From assembly GCF_000213655.1 (NCBI RefSeq), contig NC_015554.1:2914001-2978000 (forward strand): a stretch of DNA of 64,000 nt, written 5' to 3'. The position numbers and the translations under genes were made by a program. How positions within the stretch are numbered: position 1 is the stretch's first letter; each line of letters begins with the position of its first letter. The notes beneath the pieces were generated by a model. The model did no database searches, was not told where the DNA came from, and saw only the letters and a list, made by a program, of their open reading frames with translations. This DNA comes from Alteromonas naphthalenivorans (lineage in GTDB: Bacteria; Pseudomonadota; Gammaproteobacteria; Enterobacterales; Alteromonadaceae). Below, in pieces: positions 55,966-64,000 of the stretch.

Positions 55966-55999
55966 CCAGTAAACCTCATTTCTCTGGTGAGCGTCTGGA

Positions 56000-56383
56000 T
56001 CAACCTAAACGTTCGAAGATTTTATCTAATTTTTCTTTCAACGTAGCGGCAGTGAAAGGTTTAACAACATAACCATTCACACCAGCTTGCGCTGCGGCAA
56101 CGATTTGTTCTTTCTTCGCTTCTGCTGTCACCATAAGAACCGGTAGGTGTTTCAACTTATCGTCGGCACGTATAGCGCGTAATAAGTCGATACCTTGCAT
56201 ACCTGGCATATTCCAATCTGTTACAACAAAGTCAAAATCACCTTGTTGTAGCATAGGCAGCGCGGTGTTACCGTCGTCCGCTTCCTGGATATTGGCAAAA
56301 CCCAAATCTTTTAGCAGGTTCTTTATGATACGTCTCATGGTAGAAAAATCGTCAACCACGAGAATTTTCATACTTTTATCCAA
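56000..56383 (-). CDS. cheY: Chemotaxis response regulator CheY
   Basis: About 127 residues. The first ATG in frame is at MKILVVDDF (56371), but a GGAGG lies 5 bp before a TTG at 56383 (reading [10 protein letters not shown]), which matches the N-terminal length of relatives, so I favour TTG. The phosphoryl-accepting Asp is in VTDWNMPG. The acidic pair DD, the Thr in [10 protein letters not shown] and the Lys in [10 protein letters not shown] are conserved. The phosphorylated form binds FliM to change flagellar rotation. Confidence 0.95.
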   Translation of the reverse strand: MDKSMKILVVDDFSTMRRIIKNLLKDLGFANIQEADDGNTALPMLQQGDFDFVVTDWNMPGMQGIDLLRAIRADDKLKHLPVLMVTAEAKKEQIVAAAQAGVNGYVVKPFTAATLKEKLDKIFERLG

Positions 56384-56419
56384 AATAGCCTCCAATGAGG
56401 GGTTAATTGTTATTAATTT

Positions 56420-57151
56420 CTATTCTTCGTCAACTTGCCACGATTTCATTCGTGATTTGAGTTTTAACATGGCCTGACTATGAATTTGACTTACTCGCGA
56501 TTCACTAACATCAAGAACTTCGCCTATTTCTCTAAGATTCAGTTCTTCATCATAGTATAAAGAAAGTACAATCGCTTCCCGTTCGGGTAATGTAGTAATA
56601 GCATGTGCTAGCGCTTTTTGGAAAGCCCCTTGCATCAAATCTTCTAACGGTGCGTCGCTGCCTCGGTTTTTTTCTGTAGAAATGACATCTTCAGAAACCC
56701 CAAGGTCTTCAATCCCCACCAATTTTCCGGCATTCACTTCGTTCAGCATTTGATGATAATCTTGCATGCTAACATTCATTTTAGCTGCAATATCTACATC
56801 TCGCGCGTCTCGGCCTGTTTCACCTTCAACTTGAGAGATGGCTTCTGTGATTGCCCTACCGTTTTTATGAACGGAACGAGGAGTCCAATCACCTTTTCTT
56901 ATTTCATCAAGCATGGCGCCACGAATACGAATACCTGCAAAGGTTTCGAAACTTGCCCCTTTGGAACCGTCAAAGTTTCGTGCAGCTTCTAGCAGTCCAA
57001 TCATACCTGACTGGATTAAATCATCGACAAGAACACTGGCTGGTAGTCTCGCCATTAAGTGGTGTGCTATCCGCTTCACTAGCGAAGCGTGACGCTCAAC
57101 TAATTGTGACTTGTCTGTTTGCTGTTGATAAGCGGCTGCTTTGCTATTCAA
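56420..57151 (-). CDS. fliA: Flagellar sigma factor FliA (sigma-28)
   Basis: 243 residues. Region 2 (LVKRIAHHLMARLPASVLVDDLIQSGMIGLLEA, GASFETFAGIRIRGAMLDEIR), region 3, and region 4 HTH (LREIGEVLDVSESRVSQIHSQAM) are visible. The start codon is TTG at 57151 (TTGA overlapping the fleN stop), with AGGA upstream. It directs late flagellar and chemotaxis genes. FlgM, its anti-sigma factor, is not in view. Confidence 0.97.
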   Translation of the reverse strand: MNSKAAAYQQQTDKSQLVERHASLVKRIAHHLMARLPASVLVDDLIQSGMIGLLEAARNFDGSKGASFETFAGIRIRGAMLDEIRKGDWTPRSVHKNGRAITEAISQVEGETGRDARDVDIAAKMNVSMQDYHQMLNEVNAGKLVGIEDLGVSEDVISTEKNRGSDAPLEDLMQGAFQKALAHAITTLPEREAIVLSLYYDEELNLREIGEVLDVSESRVSQIHSQAMLKLKSRMKSWQVDEE

Positions 57152-58014
57152 CGCTGACTTCCTACTGCTTTATCTGCTATTAGTTGCTCAATAAAAAATT
57201 CTAAATGGCCACCCGGTTGCGCAGGTATAGGCCATGATCCTGCTTTGGCTGCTAGCTGGCTAATCGCCACTGCTGCCGGAGAACTTGGATAAGCATCTAC
57301 AATTGACGTTTGCTTACGTACTGCTCGGCGTATGTTCTCGTCAAAAGGAACTGTTGCTACCAATTCTAGCGCAACATCTAAGAATCGCCCTGTTACTTTA
57401 GATAATTTGCTGAAAAGTTCCTGACCTTCTCTAACATCGCGGACCATGTTAGCGACCACTTTAAAGCGAAAGACACCGTGTTCTCGGTTAAGAATTTTAA
57501 TTAATGCATAGGCATCGGTAAGTGAAGTGGGCTCATCACACACTACCACCATAATATCTTGGGAGGCTTTGGAGAAGCTTAGCACCATATCGGAAATACC
57601 CGCTGCGGTATCCACAATAAGCACATCAATGGGCGTGCGCAACTCGCTGAATGCTCTTATGAGTCCTGCATGCTGCGTTGGTGATAGCTCTGCCATTGAT
57701 TGAGAACCTGATGTGGCTGGTGCTATTTTTATACCGTGAGGACCCGTAACGAGAACATCGTCCAAGGTACACTCACCAGATAATACGTGGGAGAGGTTTT
57801 TCTCTACTCGCAATCCTAGCATTACATCCACATTGGCCAGACCTAAGTCTGCATCCAATACCATTACCCGCTTTCCCTGCTTTGCCATAGCAATAGCTGT
57901 GTTTAGCGTAATATTTGTTTTACCAACGCCACCTTTACCTCCGGTGACGGCGATAACTTTGATTAATCGTGATTGCTTCATTTTTCGTAAGCTACTCGCT
58001 TGATCATCAATCAT
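57148..58014 (-). CDS. fleN: FleN/FlhG, MinD-like regulator of flagellar number
   Basis: 288 residues, ParA/MinD ATPase: deviant Walker A TGGKGGVGKT near residue 25, then DADLGLANVDVMLGL and LIVDTAAGISD. The C-terminus is amphipathic. It restrains flagellar number by inhibiting FlhF and the master regulator FleQ/FlrA. The start ATG overlaps the flhF stop (ATGA), a tight coupling typical of flhF-fleN. Confidence 0.96.
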   Translation of the reverse strand: MIDDQASSLRKMKQSRLIKVIAVTGGKGGVGKTNITLNTAIAMAKQGKRVMVLDADLGLANVDVMLGLRVEKNLSHVLSGECTLDDVLVTGPHGIKIAPATSGSQSMAELSPTQHAGLIRAFSELRTPIDVLIVDTAAGISDMVLSFSKASQDIMVVVCDEPTSLTDAYALIKILNREHGVFRFKVVANMVRDVREGQELFSKLSKVTGRFLDVALELVATVPFDENIRRAVRKQTSIVDAYPSSPAAVAISQLAAKAGSWPIPAQPGGHLEFFIEQLIADKAVGSQR

Positions 58015-59402
58015 ACTGCTCGTGCTGTTTTAACCACATTGTTACTAGTAGTATGATTCAAACCGTACTTTTTATAAAGCTTTGCAGCAGCAGATACTAA
58101 AGATTTTGCTTCTGCAATCTTAATGTCTTCAGGAACTTTCTGTCCATCTGTTACATAACTGACAGGTAACTGGTACTCCACCGCTGCGCTAAGCACTTCG
58201 CCTAGAGAGTAGCACTCATCAAGCTTTGTAAAGATACAACCGCTAAGTTCCACCCCTTCGTACGCATCTATAATACGTTGTAATGCAGCATATTGGGTAT
58301 TCGCTTGCGCTACTAGGTATTTTTTCACTGGCTGCATTTGACCGTTATCAAATTGATTTATCTGTTTAATTAATCGACTATCTCGTTGACTAAAGCCTGC
58401 CGTATCAATTAACACTAGTCTCTTATGGCGTAATTGAAACAATAAATCTGATAATTCTTCACTACTTTGTGCTTTACGCACTGTGCAGCCAATAATTTTT
58501 CCATATGTGGCTAATTGCTCAAACGCTGCAATACGATAGGTATCAATCGTAATCATGGCAACGGAGTCGGCGCCGTATTTCTGTGCGTAACGAGCAGCTA
58601 ATTTAGCAACTGTAGTGGTTTTACCTGTTCCGGTAGGACCCACTAACGCTACTGCGCCCTTTTGCGTAAGTATATCGTTACCTGTCACATTAATGCGATT
58701 AGCCAATAGGTTTAAAAGATATACCCAAGCGTCACGCTCGTTGTAATGCGACGGCGTATAACTAATCAGTTGCTCTGCCAATGATTGGCTTAACCCCATG
58801 TCGGTTAAACGCTGAATTAAATAATGATGTACAGGCTGCTGACGACGACTTTTTGCTTCCATCAAATCAGCAACTTGGTATTGAAGCACATTTCGTAGTG
58901 ACGCCAACTCTTCTTTAATTTGAGATAATTCGTCAGACTGAGGAGCACTGCTGTTATCAATGCTTTCATTAAGACTTGACGCTTGATGGCTTGGGAATTC
59001 TGAGGCGACTTGACTGGCTTCTACATCGTCGATAAAGGCTTCTGAAAAGTCTAAGTGTGATGCAATTTTATTGGCATGCTGAGCGTTAGCACTAGGTGCT
59101 GAAGCTGGGCTTTGAATACTGCCACCATGTTGTTTTTCCAACAGCGCTTTTAAGCTATCTGGGCCATCATCACCGATGATTTCGCTAAGACTTGGAACAG
59201 CCGCTTTCGCTCGCCCTGCTGCACTAGGCGCTGGCTTTTTAATCGACAGTTTGGCTTCCGGTTCTTTATCGTAAGCGGCGACCAATTCGATACCGTCAGC
59301 AAGCTTTCGGTTTGACATGATAACGGCATCGCTGCCCAATTCCGCTTTAACTTGGCTTAAAGCTTCTCGCATATCTTTGCCAAAGAAACGTCTGATTTTC
59401 AT
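58011..59402 (-). CDS. flhF: FlhF, SRP-type GTPase placing the polar flagellum
   Basis: 463 residues from the ATG at 59402 (MKIRRFFGKDMREALSQVK), with GGAG upstream; an earlier in-frame start is not supported. The B domain is low complexity (about 60-200), and the NG GTPase domain is at about 210-460 with GPTGTGKTTTVAKLAARYA, TIDTYRIAAFEQL, DTAGFSQRD and TKLDECYSLG. It recruits the first flagellar parts to the pole and needs FleN to stop excess flagella. Confidence 0.96.
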   Translation of the reverse strand: MKIRRFFGKDMREALSQVKAELGSDAVIMSNRKLADGIELVAAYDKEPEAKLSIKKPAPSAAGRAKAAVPSLSEIIGDDGPDSLKALLEKQHGGSIQSPASAPSANAQHANKIASHLDFSEAFIDDVEASQVASEFPSHQASSLNESIDNSSAPQSDELSQIKEELASLRNVLQYQVADLMEAKSRRQQPVHHYLIQRLTDMGLSQSLAEQLISYTPSHYNERDAWVYLLNLLANRINVTGNDILTQKGAVALVGPTGTGKTTTVAKLAARYAQKYGADSVAMITIDTYRIAAFEQLATYGKIIGCTVRKAQSSEELSDLLFQLRHKRLVLIDTAGFSQRDSRLIKQINQFDNGQMQPVKKYLVAQANTQYAALQRIIDAYEGVELSGCIFTKLDECYSLGEVLSAAVEYQLPVSYVTDGQKVPEDIKIAEAKSLVSAAAKLYKKYGLNHTTSNNVVKTARAV

Positions 59403-59431
59403 TGAAAACTCTCCAATCACCCAGTGTCAGA

Positions 59432-61531
59432 TTATTGACCGACCGAACTGACTATTTTTATCTGCTTATCGTCGGGTACTTCCTGATAGGAAAGTACATG
59501 TAAACCCGCGACCGAATACTTTAAGAAGCGAGATAGTACGGGGCGCAACATACCGGAAGTGAGAAGTACTGCAGGCTCACCTTCTAATTCTTGTTGCTGA
59601 CTAGCTTGCTGCAATGATTTTTGCAGCTTATCGGCCAGTCCTGGTTCTATACCAGCGCCATCTTCGCCACCTGCTTGTAATGACTGGTGCAACATCTGTT
59701 CCAACTCTGGCGCCAAGGTTATGACGGGTATCTCTTTCGCACCTTGGGTAATTTCTTGGGTGATTAGGCGTTTAAGCGCAATACGTACCGCAGACACTAG
59801 TACATCTGGGTCTTGGCTACGCGGGCCGTATTCGCTCAAGGTTTGTACAATGGTACGCATGTCACGAATAGGCACTCCTTCAAACAGCAAGGTTTGCAGC
59901 ACTTTAACAATGGTGCTTAACGGCAGAATATCAGGCACTAACCCTTCAACTAGTTTAGGATGCTGCTTAGCTAGCATATCTAGAAGCTGCTGCGCTTCTT
60001 CATGTCCAAGTAGTTGGTAGGCGTTGTTTGTCAGCAATTGACTTAAATGAGTAGCAACCACAGTAGCAGCATCAACCACGGTATAACCCAGTGTTTGCGC
60101 ATGCTCACGCTTATTCGGTTTTATCCATACCGCATCTAAGCCAAAGGCAGGGTCTTTGGTTGCACGGCCTTCCAGCTTGCCAAATACTTGACCCGGATTA
60201 ATCGCAAGTTCTTCATCGTGACTTATTTGCGCATCGCCAATAGTTACGCCCAACATCGCAATGGTGTATAAATTAGGTTCTAAATCTAAATTATCGCGAA
60301 TGTGCACCGGTGGAATAAGAAAGCCTAACTCTTGAGATAACTTCTTACGCACCCCTTTGATACGAGTGAGCAGTTCTCCGCCCTGAGACTTATCTACTAA
60401 GGGGATTAATCGGTACCCGACTTCTAAACCGATGGTATCTACGTGCTGCACATCATCCCACCCAAGCTCTTTTATTTCGGGCGCAACAGTGTCATCTTTC
60501 ACGATATTCGCTGGGGTTTTAGGTTTTTCTGCCTCGCGTTTAGCCGCAACACCCTGCCAATAAGCGTAACCAGCGATAAGCACTGAAAACCCAATAAAGG
60601 CCAAATGAGGCATACCAGGAATAATCCCCATGACAAATAAAACACCAGAGGCAATATAAAGGGCTTGGCTGTTACCTAATTGACTACGTATTTCTTTGCC
60701 CATTTCTTGGGTTTCGTTTTCACGAGTAACAATAATAGCGGTAGCCACAGACAGTAACAGTGAGGGTATTTGCGCCACCAAACCGTCACCAATGGTTAAA
60801 ATGGTGTATACCTCGATGGCGTTACCAAAACTTAATCCGTGTTGAATCATGCCTATAAAAAGGCCACCCACAATATTGATAAGCATGATAAAGAGTCCGG
60901 CGACCGCATCACCTTTCACAAATTTTGACGCACCGTCCATTGAGCCATAAAAGTCTGCTTCGGCGGTTATTTCTTCTCGGCGAGCACGCGCCTGATCTTG
61001 GTCGATATAACCCGCATTCAAATCGGCATCAATAGCCATTTGCTTACCTGGCATGGCATCAAGCGTAAAGCGGGCACTTACTTCTGAAATACGCCCAGCA
61101 CCGGCGGTGACTACTTTAAAGTTGATAATAAGCAAGATAGCAAAGACCACCACACCCACTGCATAGTTGCCGCCAATAACCACCGCACCAAATGCTTCGA
61201 TAACCTTACCAGCCGCATCGCCCCCCTCATGCCCATAAAGCAATACCACACGGGTAGAGGCCACGTTTAGCGCTAAGCGCAAAACAGTAGCGATAAGTAA
61301 TACTAGGGGAAAAATACCGAAATCAACTGGCTTTTGCGTTAATACTGCCACCAAAATAATGACTAAAGACAGGGCTATATTAAAGCTGAACAATACGTCG
61401 AGCAGAAATGGCGGCATGGGAAGAATAACCATGCCCATAATGGCAAGAAGAACAATGGGAGCGCCTAAGCCACTGGTAATGTTCTGCAGCTGACTTTTAT
61501 CGAATCGCTGAAGGTAACCGGATAACTGCAT
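59432..61531 (-). CDS. flhA: Flagellar export gate protein FlhA
   Basis: 699 residues. The N-terminal half has about 8 membrane helices, including the conserved FHIPEP-type region DAMPGKQMAIDADLNAGYID. The C-terminal cytosolic domain (about 360-690) forms the nonameric export platform. It begins a new sub-unit of the operon: a good sigma-54-like promoter lies 57-71 bp upstream, in a 211-bp gap after flhB. Confidence 0.97.
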   Translation of the reverse strand: MQLSGYLQRFDKSQLQNITSGLGAPIVLLAIMGMVILPMPPFLLDVLFSFNIALSLVIILVAVLTQKPVDFGIFPLVLLIATVLRLALNVASTRVVLLYGHEGGDAAGKVIEAFGAVVIGGNYAVGVVVFAILLIINFKVVTAGAGRISEVSARFTLDAMPGKQMAIDADLNAGYIDQDQARARREEITAEADFYGSMDGASKFVKGDAVAGLFIMLINIVGGLFIGMIQHGLSFGNAIEVYTILTIGDGLVAQIPSLLLSVATAIIVTRENETQEMGKEIRSQLGNSQALYIASGVLFVMGIIPGMPHLAFIGFSVLIAGYAYWQGVAAKREAEKPKTPANIVKDDTVAPEIKELGWDDVQHVDTIGLEVGYRLIPLVDKSQGGELLTRIKGVRKKLSQELGFLIPPVHIRDNLDLEPNLYTIAMLGVTIGDAQISHDEELAINPGQVFGKLEGRATKDPAFGLDAVWIKPNKREHAQTLGYTVVDAATVVATHLSQLLTNNAYQLLGHEEAQQLLDMLAKQHPKLVEGLVPDILPLSTIVKVLQTLLFEGVPIRDMRTIVQTLSEYGPRSQDPDVLVSAVRIALKRLITQEITQGAKEIPVITLAPELEQMLHQSLQAGGEDGAGIEPGLADKLQKSLQQASQQQELEGEPAVLLTSGMLRPVLSRFLKYSVAGLHVLSYQEVPDDKQIKIVSSVGQ

Positions 61532-61588
61532 TACAGGGAGTCTCTCTATCGGAAAATTGACGCTTAACGCTATCTTTCAATGAGTATT

Positions 61589-61603
61589 ACAACTACCGTG
61601 CCA
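61589..61603 (-). promoter_or_regulatory. Sigma-54 promoter upstream of flhA
   Basis: On the minus strand: TGGCAC-GGTAG-TTGT, matching the sigma-54 consensus TGGCAC-N5-TTGC except in the last base. It fits class II/III flagellar control by FlrA/FlrC- or FleQ/FleR-type activators. Confidence 0.8.
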
Positions 61604-61637
61604 GCTTTATTCAAAACTGATTAAACGTAAGTAGGAG

Positions 61638-61684
61638 GGGCGCAATTTGCAGAACTACAATTAAGAGGGGATCACTTTGCGCCC
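61638..61684. promoter_or_regulatory. Separated inverted repeat upstream of the flhA sigma-54 promoter
   Basis: GGGCGCAA at 61638-61645 and TTGCGCCC at 61677-61684 are perfect inverses 31 bp apart. They lie 35-80 bp upstream of the -24 element. The position is right for an enhancer-binding protein site, but it might equally be a hairpin ending the flhB message. Confidence 0.45.
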
Positions 61685-61742
61685 TGGTTTTAGCGATATT
61701 TCAGCAAAAAATTTAACGCTAATTTAGGCCAAAAGCAGCGCC

Positions 61743-62873
61743 CTAACGGCGCAGCTCTGGTGGTATGGGTAAATCACGCTTAAGCGGTTTGGGTCGTTTT
61801 CCTTTACCCGCTCTGTGTGCTTTTAACTGATAAACATGGGCTAATACTTGCGCTACCGCCATAAACAAGGCGTTAGGCACTTCACCGTCAATCTCTGTAG
61901 AGTAGTAAACGGCTCGGGCTAGCATGGGCGATGGAATAAGCGGTACATCGTTGGCGGTGGCTATTTTACGAATATGCATGGCTAATTCATCTGTGCCTTT
62001 TGCCACAACGACGGGGGCACGATTACCACTGTCATCATATTTAATTGCTACAGAGTAATGAGTTGGGTTGGTTACCACCACATCGGCCTGAGGAACTTCT
62101 TGCATCATGCGCTTTGTGGCAGCTTGATACTGCAAGCGACGGATGCGCCCTTTTACCAGAGGATCACCTTCAGAGTTTTTACGCTCGTCTTTCACCTCTT
62201 GCTTAGTCATCTTAATTTCTTTGTTGTGCTTATAAATCTGATAAGGCACATCAATAAGTGCAATAGGTATCATGCCGCAAACCAACATGATAAAGGCCCA
62301 TTTCAACATATCTAACGCGTGAAAAATATTCCCCGGGTACAGCTCTAAATCTAGGTGCAGTGCTTCGTCTTCAAAAAACAGCAGTGCGCCTAACGCCATT
62401 CCCACAATAACAACCACTTTGGCGATAGATTTAATTAACTCAACCAAACCATTCATGCCAAACATACGCTTAAACCCACTAAGCGGGCTCATTTTAGAGC
62501 CTTTAAATTTGGCACCTTCCCAGGTGAAGTTGTAGCCGCCTAACGCAATAGAGCCATATATTCCGGCTAACATGGCCACCGTCATATAAAGCAATACAGG
62601 TACACTGACTGTCGAAATTGCTTCGCCCCATGCACCAAACATATGGGTGGTATCGTAGGTTTCATCTCGAGACAGAACAAACATACGCTGCGTCAGCTTA
62701 AATACCGACTCGGCAATCCAGCCTCCAACGAACAAAAACATAAAGGCACTGACCACTAACACTAAGGTTGTGGATAGCTCTCGGGATCGGGCTATCTGCC
62801 CTTTTTTTCGGGTGTCTTCGAGTTTTTTCCCCGTGGGGTCTTCTGTTTTTTCGCTAGAATCTGAATCAGCCAT
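61743..62873 (-). CDS. flhB: Flagellar export switch protein FlhB
   Basis: 376 residues. Four membrane helices lie in the first 210 residues, then a cytosolic domain with the autocleavage site NPTH in VVVTNPTHYSVAIKYDD. It switches export from hook to filament proteins after self-cleavage. The N-terminal SSEKTEDPTGKKLEDTRKKGQIARSRE is diagnostic. A short GC-rich hairpin (61738-61752) overlaps its stop codon. Confidence 0.97.
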   Translation of the reverse strand: MADSDSSEKTEDPTGKKLEDTRKKGQIARSRELSTTLVLVVSAFMFLFVGGWIAESVFKLTQRMFVLSRDETYDTTHMFGAWGEAISTVSVPVLLYMTVAMLAGIYGSIALGGYNFTWEGAKFKGSKMSPLSGFKRMFGMNGLVELIKSIAKVVVIVGMALGALLFFEDEALHLDLELYPGNIFHALDMLKWAFIMLVCGMIPIALIDVPYQIYKHNKEIKMTKQEVKDERKNSEGDPLVKGRIRRLQYQAATKRMMQEVPQADVVVTNPTHYSVAIKYDDSGNRAPVVVAKGTDELAMHIRKIATANDVPLIPSPMLARAVYYSTEIDGEVPNALFMAVAQVLAHVYQLKAHRAGKGKRPKPLKRDLPIPPELRR

Positions 62874-62891
62874 ATATCACCTGACTTATTT

Positions 62892-63671
62892 TCATGGGCA
62901 AATCCTAAGAAGTTGACACATAAACTGCTCTGCCCGCAGCCACTGTGTTTCAAAATGCGCGGTAAAGTTGTCTAGGGTTATCCAAATGATAAGCAACCCC
63001 ATTACTTGTGCAATAGAAAAACCGATACTGAAAATATTAAGTTGAGGCGCTGCTTTAGTCATTACGCCAAACGCTAAATTTACTATAAGTAGGGAAACAA
63101 TGGGCGCCAAGGACAGTGTAATCGCTGAAACAAACATCCAACCGCCCCAGTGAGCAATTTCCCTAAACTGCTCCCCTGTCCACCATGCTTCTCCTATTGG
63201 GAACGCATGAAAGCTCAACACAATCATGTGGATCATCGCTAGATGCCCGTCTAAGGTCCAAAAAAGCAAGGTAGCTAGAATTAAGTAAAATTGGCCTACG
63301 GCTGGCACGTTAATACCATTGACTGGGTCTACGATTGAGGCGAAACCTAAACCCGTTTGCATCGCGATAATTTGCCCAGCCAGTACAAAGGTATTTAGCA
63401 CCATCATGGAAACAAACCCGATAGCGACACCAATTAACAACTGCTGAATGCCCAAAATAAAGGTTCCCAAATTGACGAGGTCGTCTACTGGGGCTGGCGG
63501 CACTACCGGCATGATAATAAGGGTCAGCATAATGCCAAGCAGAGCACGAACTTGCGGAGGAATAGATTGTGCACTTAAGCCAATCATCGCCACAAACAGG
63601 CCACTAATGCGCATAAAAGGCAGCATTAAATCAGCAAGAAACTGATTGATGGTAGCCAGTTCAACGACCAT
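62892..63671 (-). CDS. fliR: Flagellar export gate protein FliR
   Basis: 259 residues from the ATG at 63671 (MVVELATINQF); a TTG four codons earlier is the alternative, and it lies 8 bp inside the fliQ end. Six hydrophobic helices; LLPFMRISGLFVAMIG-type start (LMLPFMRISGLF) and MQTGLGFASIVDPVNGINVP is the FliR signature. It forms the export gate with FliP and FliQ. Confidence 0.96.
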   Translation of the reverse strand: MVVELATINQFLADLMLPFMRISGLFVAMIGLSAQSIPPQVRALLGIMLTLIIMPVVPPAPVDDLVNLGTFILGIQQLLIGVAIGFVSMMVLNTFVLAGQIIAMQTGLGFASIVDPVNGINVPAVGQFYLILATLLFWTLDGHLAMIHMIVLSFHAFPIGEAWWTGEQFREIAHWGGWMFVSAITLSLAPIVSLLIVNLAFGVMTKAAPQLNIFSIGFSIAQVMGLLIIWITLDNFTAHFETQWLRAEQFMCQLLRICP

Positions 63672-63672
63672 A

Positions 63673-63942
63673 TTAACCGACAACCTGAGGTATCATTTCT
63701 ACCATGTGGAAAGTGAAGTCCATTAACTTTTGTACTAACCAGTTACCACCCCAGCTAAGCGCTAGTAAGGTAACAAGTAAGCGCGGCAAGAAACTCATGG
63801 TCTGCTCGTTAATTGAGGTAGCAGCCTGAAACACAGCAACCACTAACCCTACAATAAGACTTGGAACAATAACCGCAGACACCAGAACGATAACCATAAA
63901 CATGGCTTCGCGGAGTATTTCAACAAAGACTTCTGGAGACAT
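63673..63942 (-). CDS. fliQ: Flagellar export gate protein FliQ
   Basis: 89 residues, the usual length. Two membrane helices: FMVIVLVSAVIVPSLIVGLVVAVFQAAT and FLPRLLVTLLALSWGGNWLV. The loop QAATSINEQTMSFLPR is strongly conserved. GGAGGG precedes the ATG. It lies between fliP and fliR in the export-gate unit. Confidence 0.97.
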   Translation of the reverse strand: MSPEVFVEILREAMFMVIVLVSAVIVPSLIVGLVVAVFQAATSINEQTMSFLPRLLVTLLALSWGGNWLVQKLMDFTFHMVEMIPQVVG

Positions 63943-63950
63943 AAGCCCTC

Positions 63951-64000
63951 CTACACACCCATACCGAAGCTGGTAGCCAGTGTGCCAAATATTAGATTCC
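63951..64000 (-). CDS. fliP: FliP, C-terminal end only
   Basis: Only the last 15 codons are inside the window, reading NLIFGTLATSFGMGV then TAG. FliP proteins end in a similar (V/I)xGTLAxSF segment, and the place directly before fliQ fits. The protein forms the core export pore, and the rest lies beyond the window. Confidence 0.75.
   Translation of the reverse strand, partial: NLIFGTLATSFGMGV

Overview
The window reads as chromosomal DNA of a free-living, motile, aerobic marine gammaproteobacterium. The best guess is an Alteromonadaceae member (Alteromonas/Glaciecola-like). This is inferred from moderate GC, three large TonB-dependent receptors, an Oad sodium pump, the psp-sap and csrA-tRNA(Ser)-tRNA(Arg) gene orders, and a polar-type flagellar/chemotaxis operon that includes flhF, fleN, parC and parP. 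I see no transposase, integrase, prophage or CRISPR array. The content is mostly core genome with a few unusual local arrangements.

Layout. 1-5.1 kb: two TonB-dependent receptors on the minus strand, the first cut by the window edge. 5.4-13.5 kb: amino-acid catabolism, with kynA (Trp), a Leu/Phe/Val dehydrogenase with a divergent Lrp-type regulator, maiA and fahA (end of the Tyr/homogentisate pathway), tyrR with an apparent autoregulatory TyrR box, and phhA (Phe to Tyr). A comFB-like gene and the 4.5S SRP RNA lie among them. 13.7-21.8 kb: envelope stress genes pspABC, read from a sigma-54-like promoter, divergent from pspF, which leads directly into sapABCDF (peptide ABC transporter). 22-25.2 kb: oadGAB sodium-pumping oxaloacetate decarboxylase. 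25.4-29.9 kb: a gene remnant, three tRNAs, csrA, alaS and recX. 30-36.6 kb: a FemAB-like acyltransferase, an M13 metallopeptidase lipoprotein, a BetI-like regulator and a third TonB receptor with a BetI-type palindrome in its promoter. 36.8-40.2 kb: a SulP transporter and a beta-carbonic anhydrase, divergent from an OxyR-like LysR regulator that lacks the peroxidatic cysteine.

40.3-49.6 kb is the methionine region: metR with a MetR box, a chemoreceptor, a DUF938 methyltransferase, a methionine synthase encoded as two adjacent genes, and metA behind MetJ-type met boxes, then a DUF2802 gene. 49.6-64 kb is one long minus-strand motility operon: fliP(partial)-fliQ-fliR-flhB-(sigma-54-like promoter)-flhA-flhF-fleN-fliA-cheY-cheZ-cheA-cheB-parC-parP-cheW, closed by a terminator.

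No wholly unknown multi-gene system was found. The most notable points are the split metH, the His-rich OxyR-like regulator beside carbonic anhydrase/SulP, the BetI-TonB pairing, the unusual MetA specificity residue, and several strong palindromic operators that suggest testable regulons. All homology calls come from reading protein sequences against remembered family features; no database search was run.
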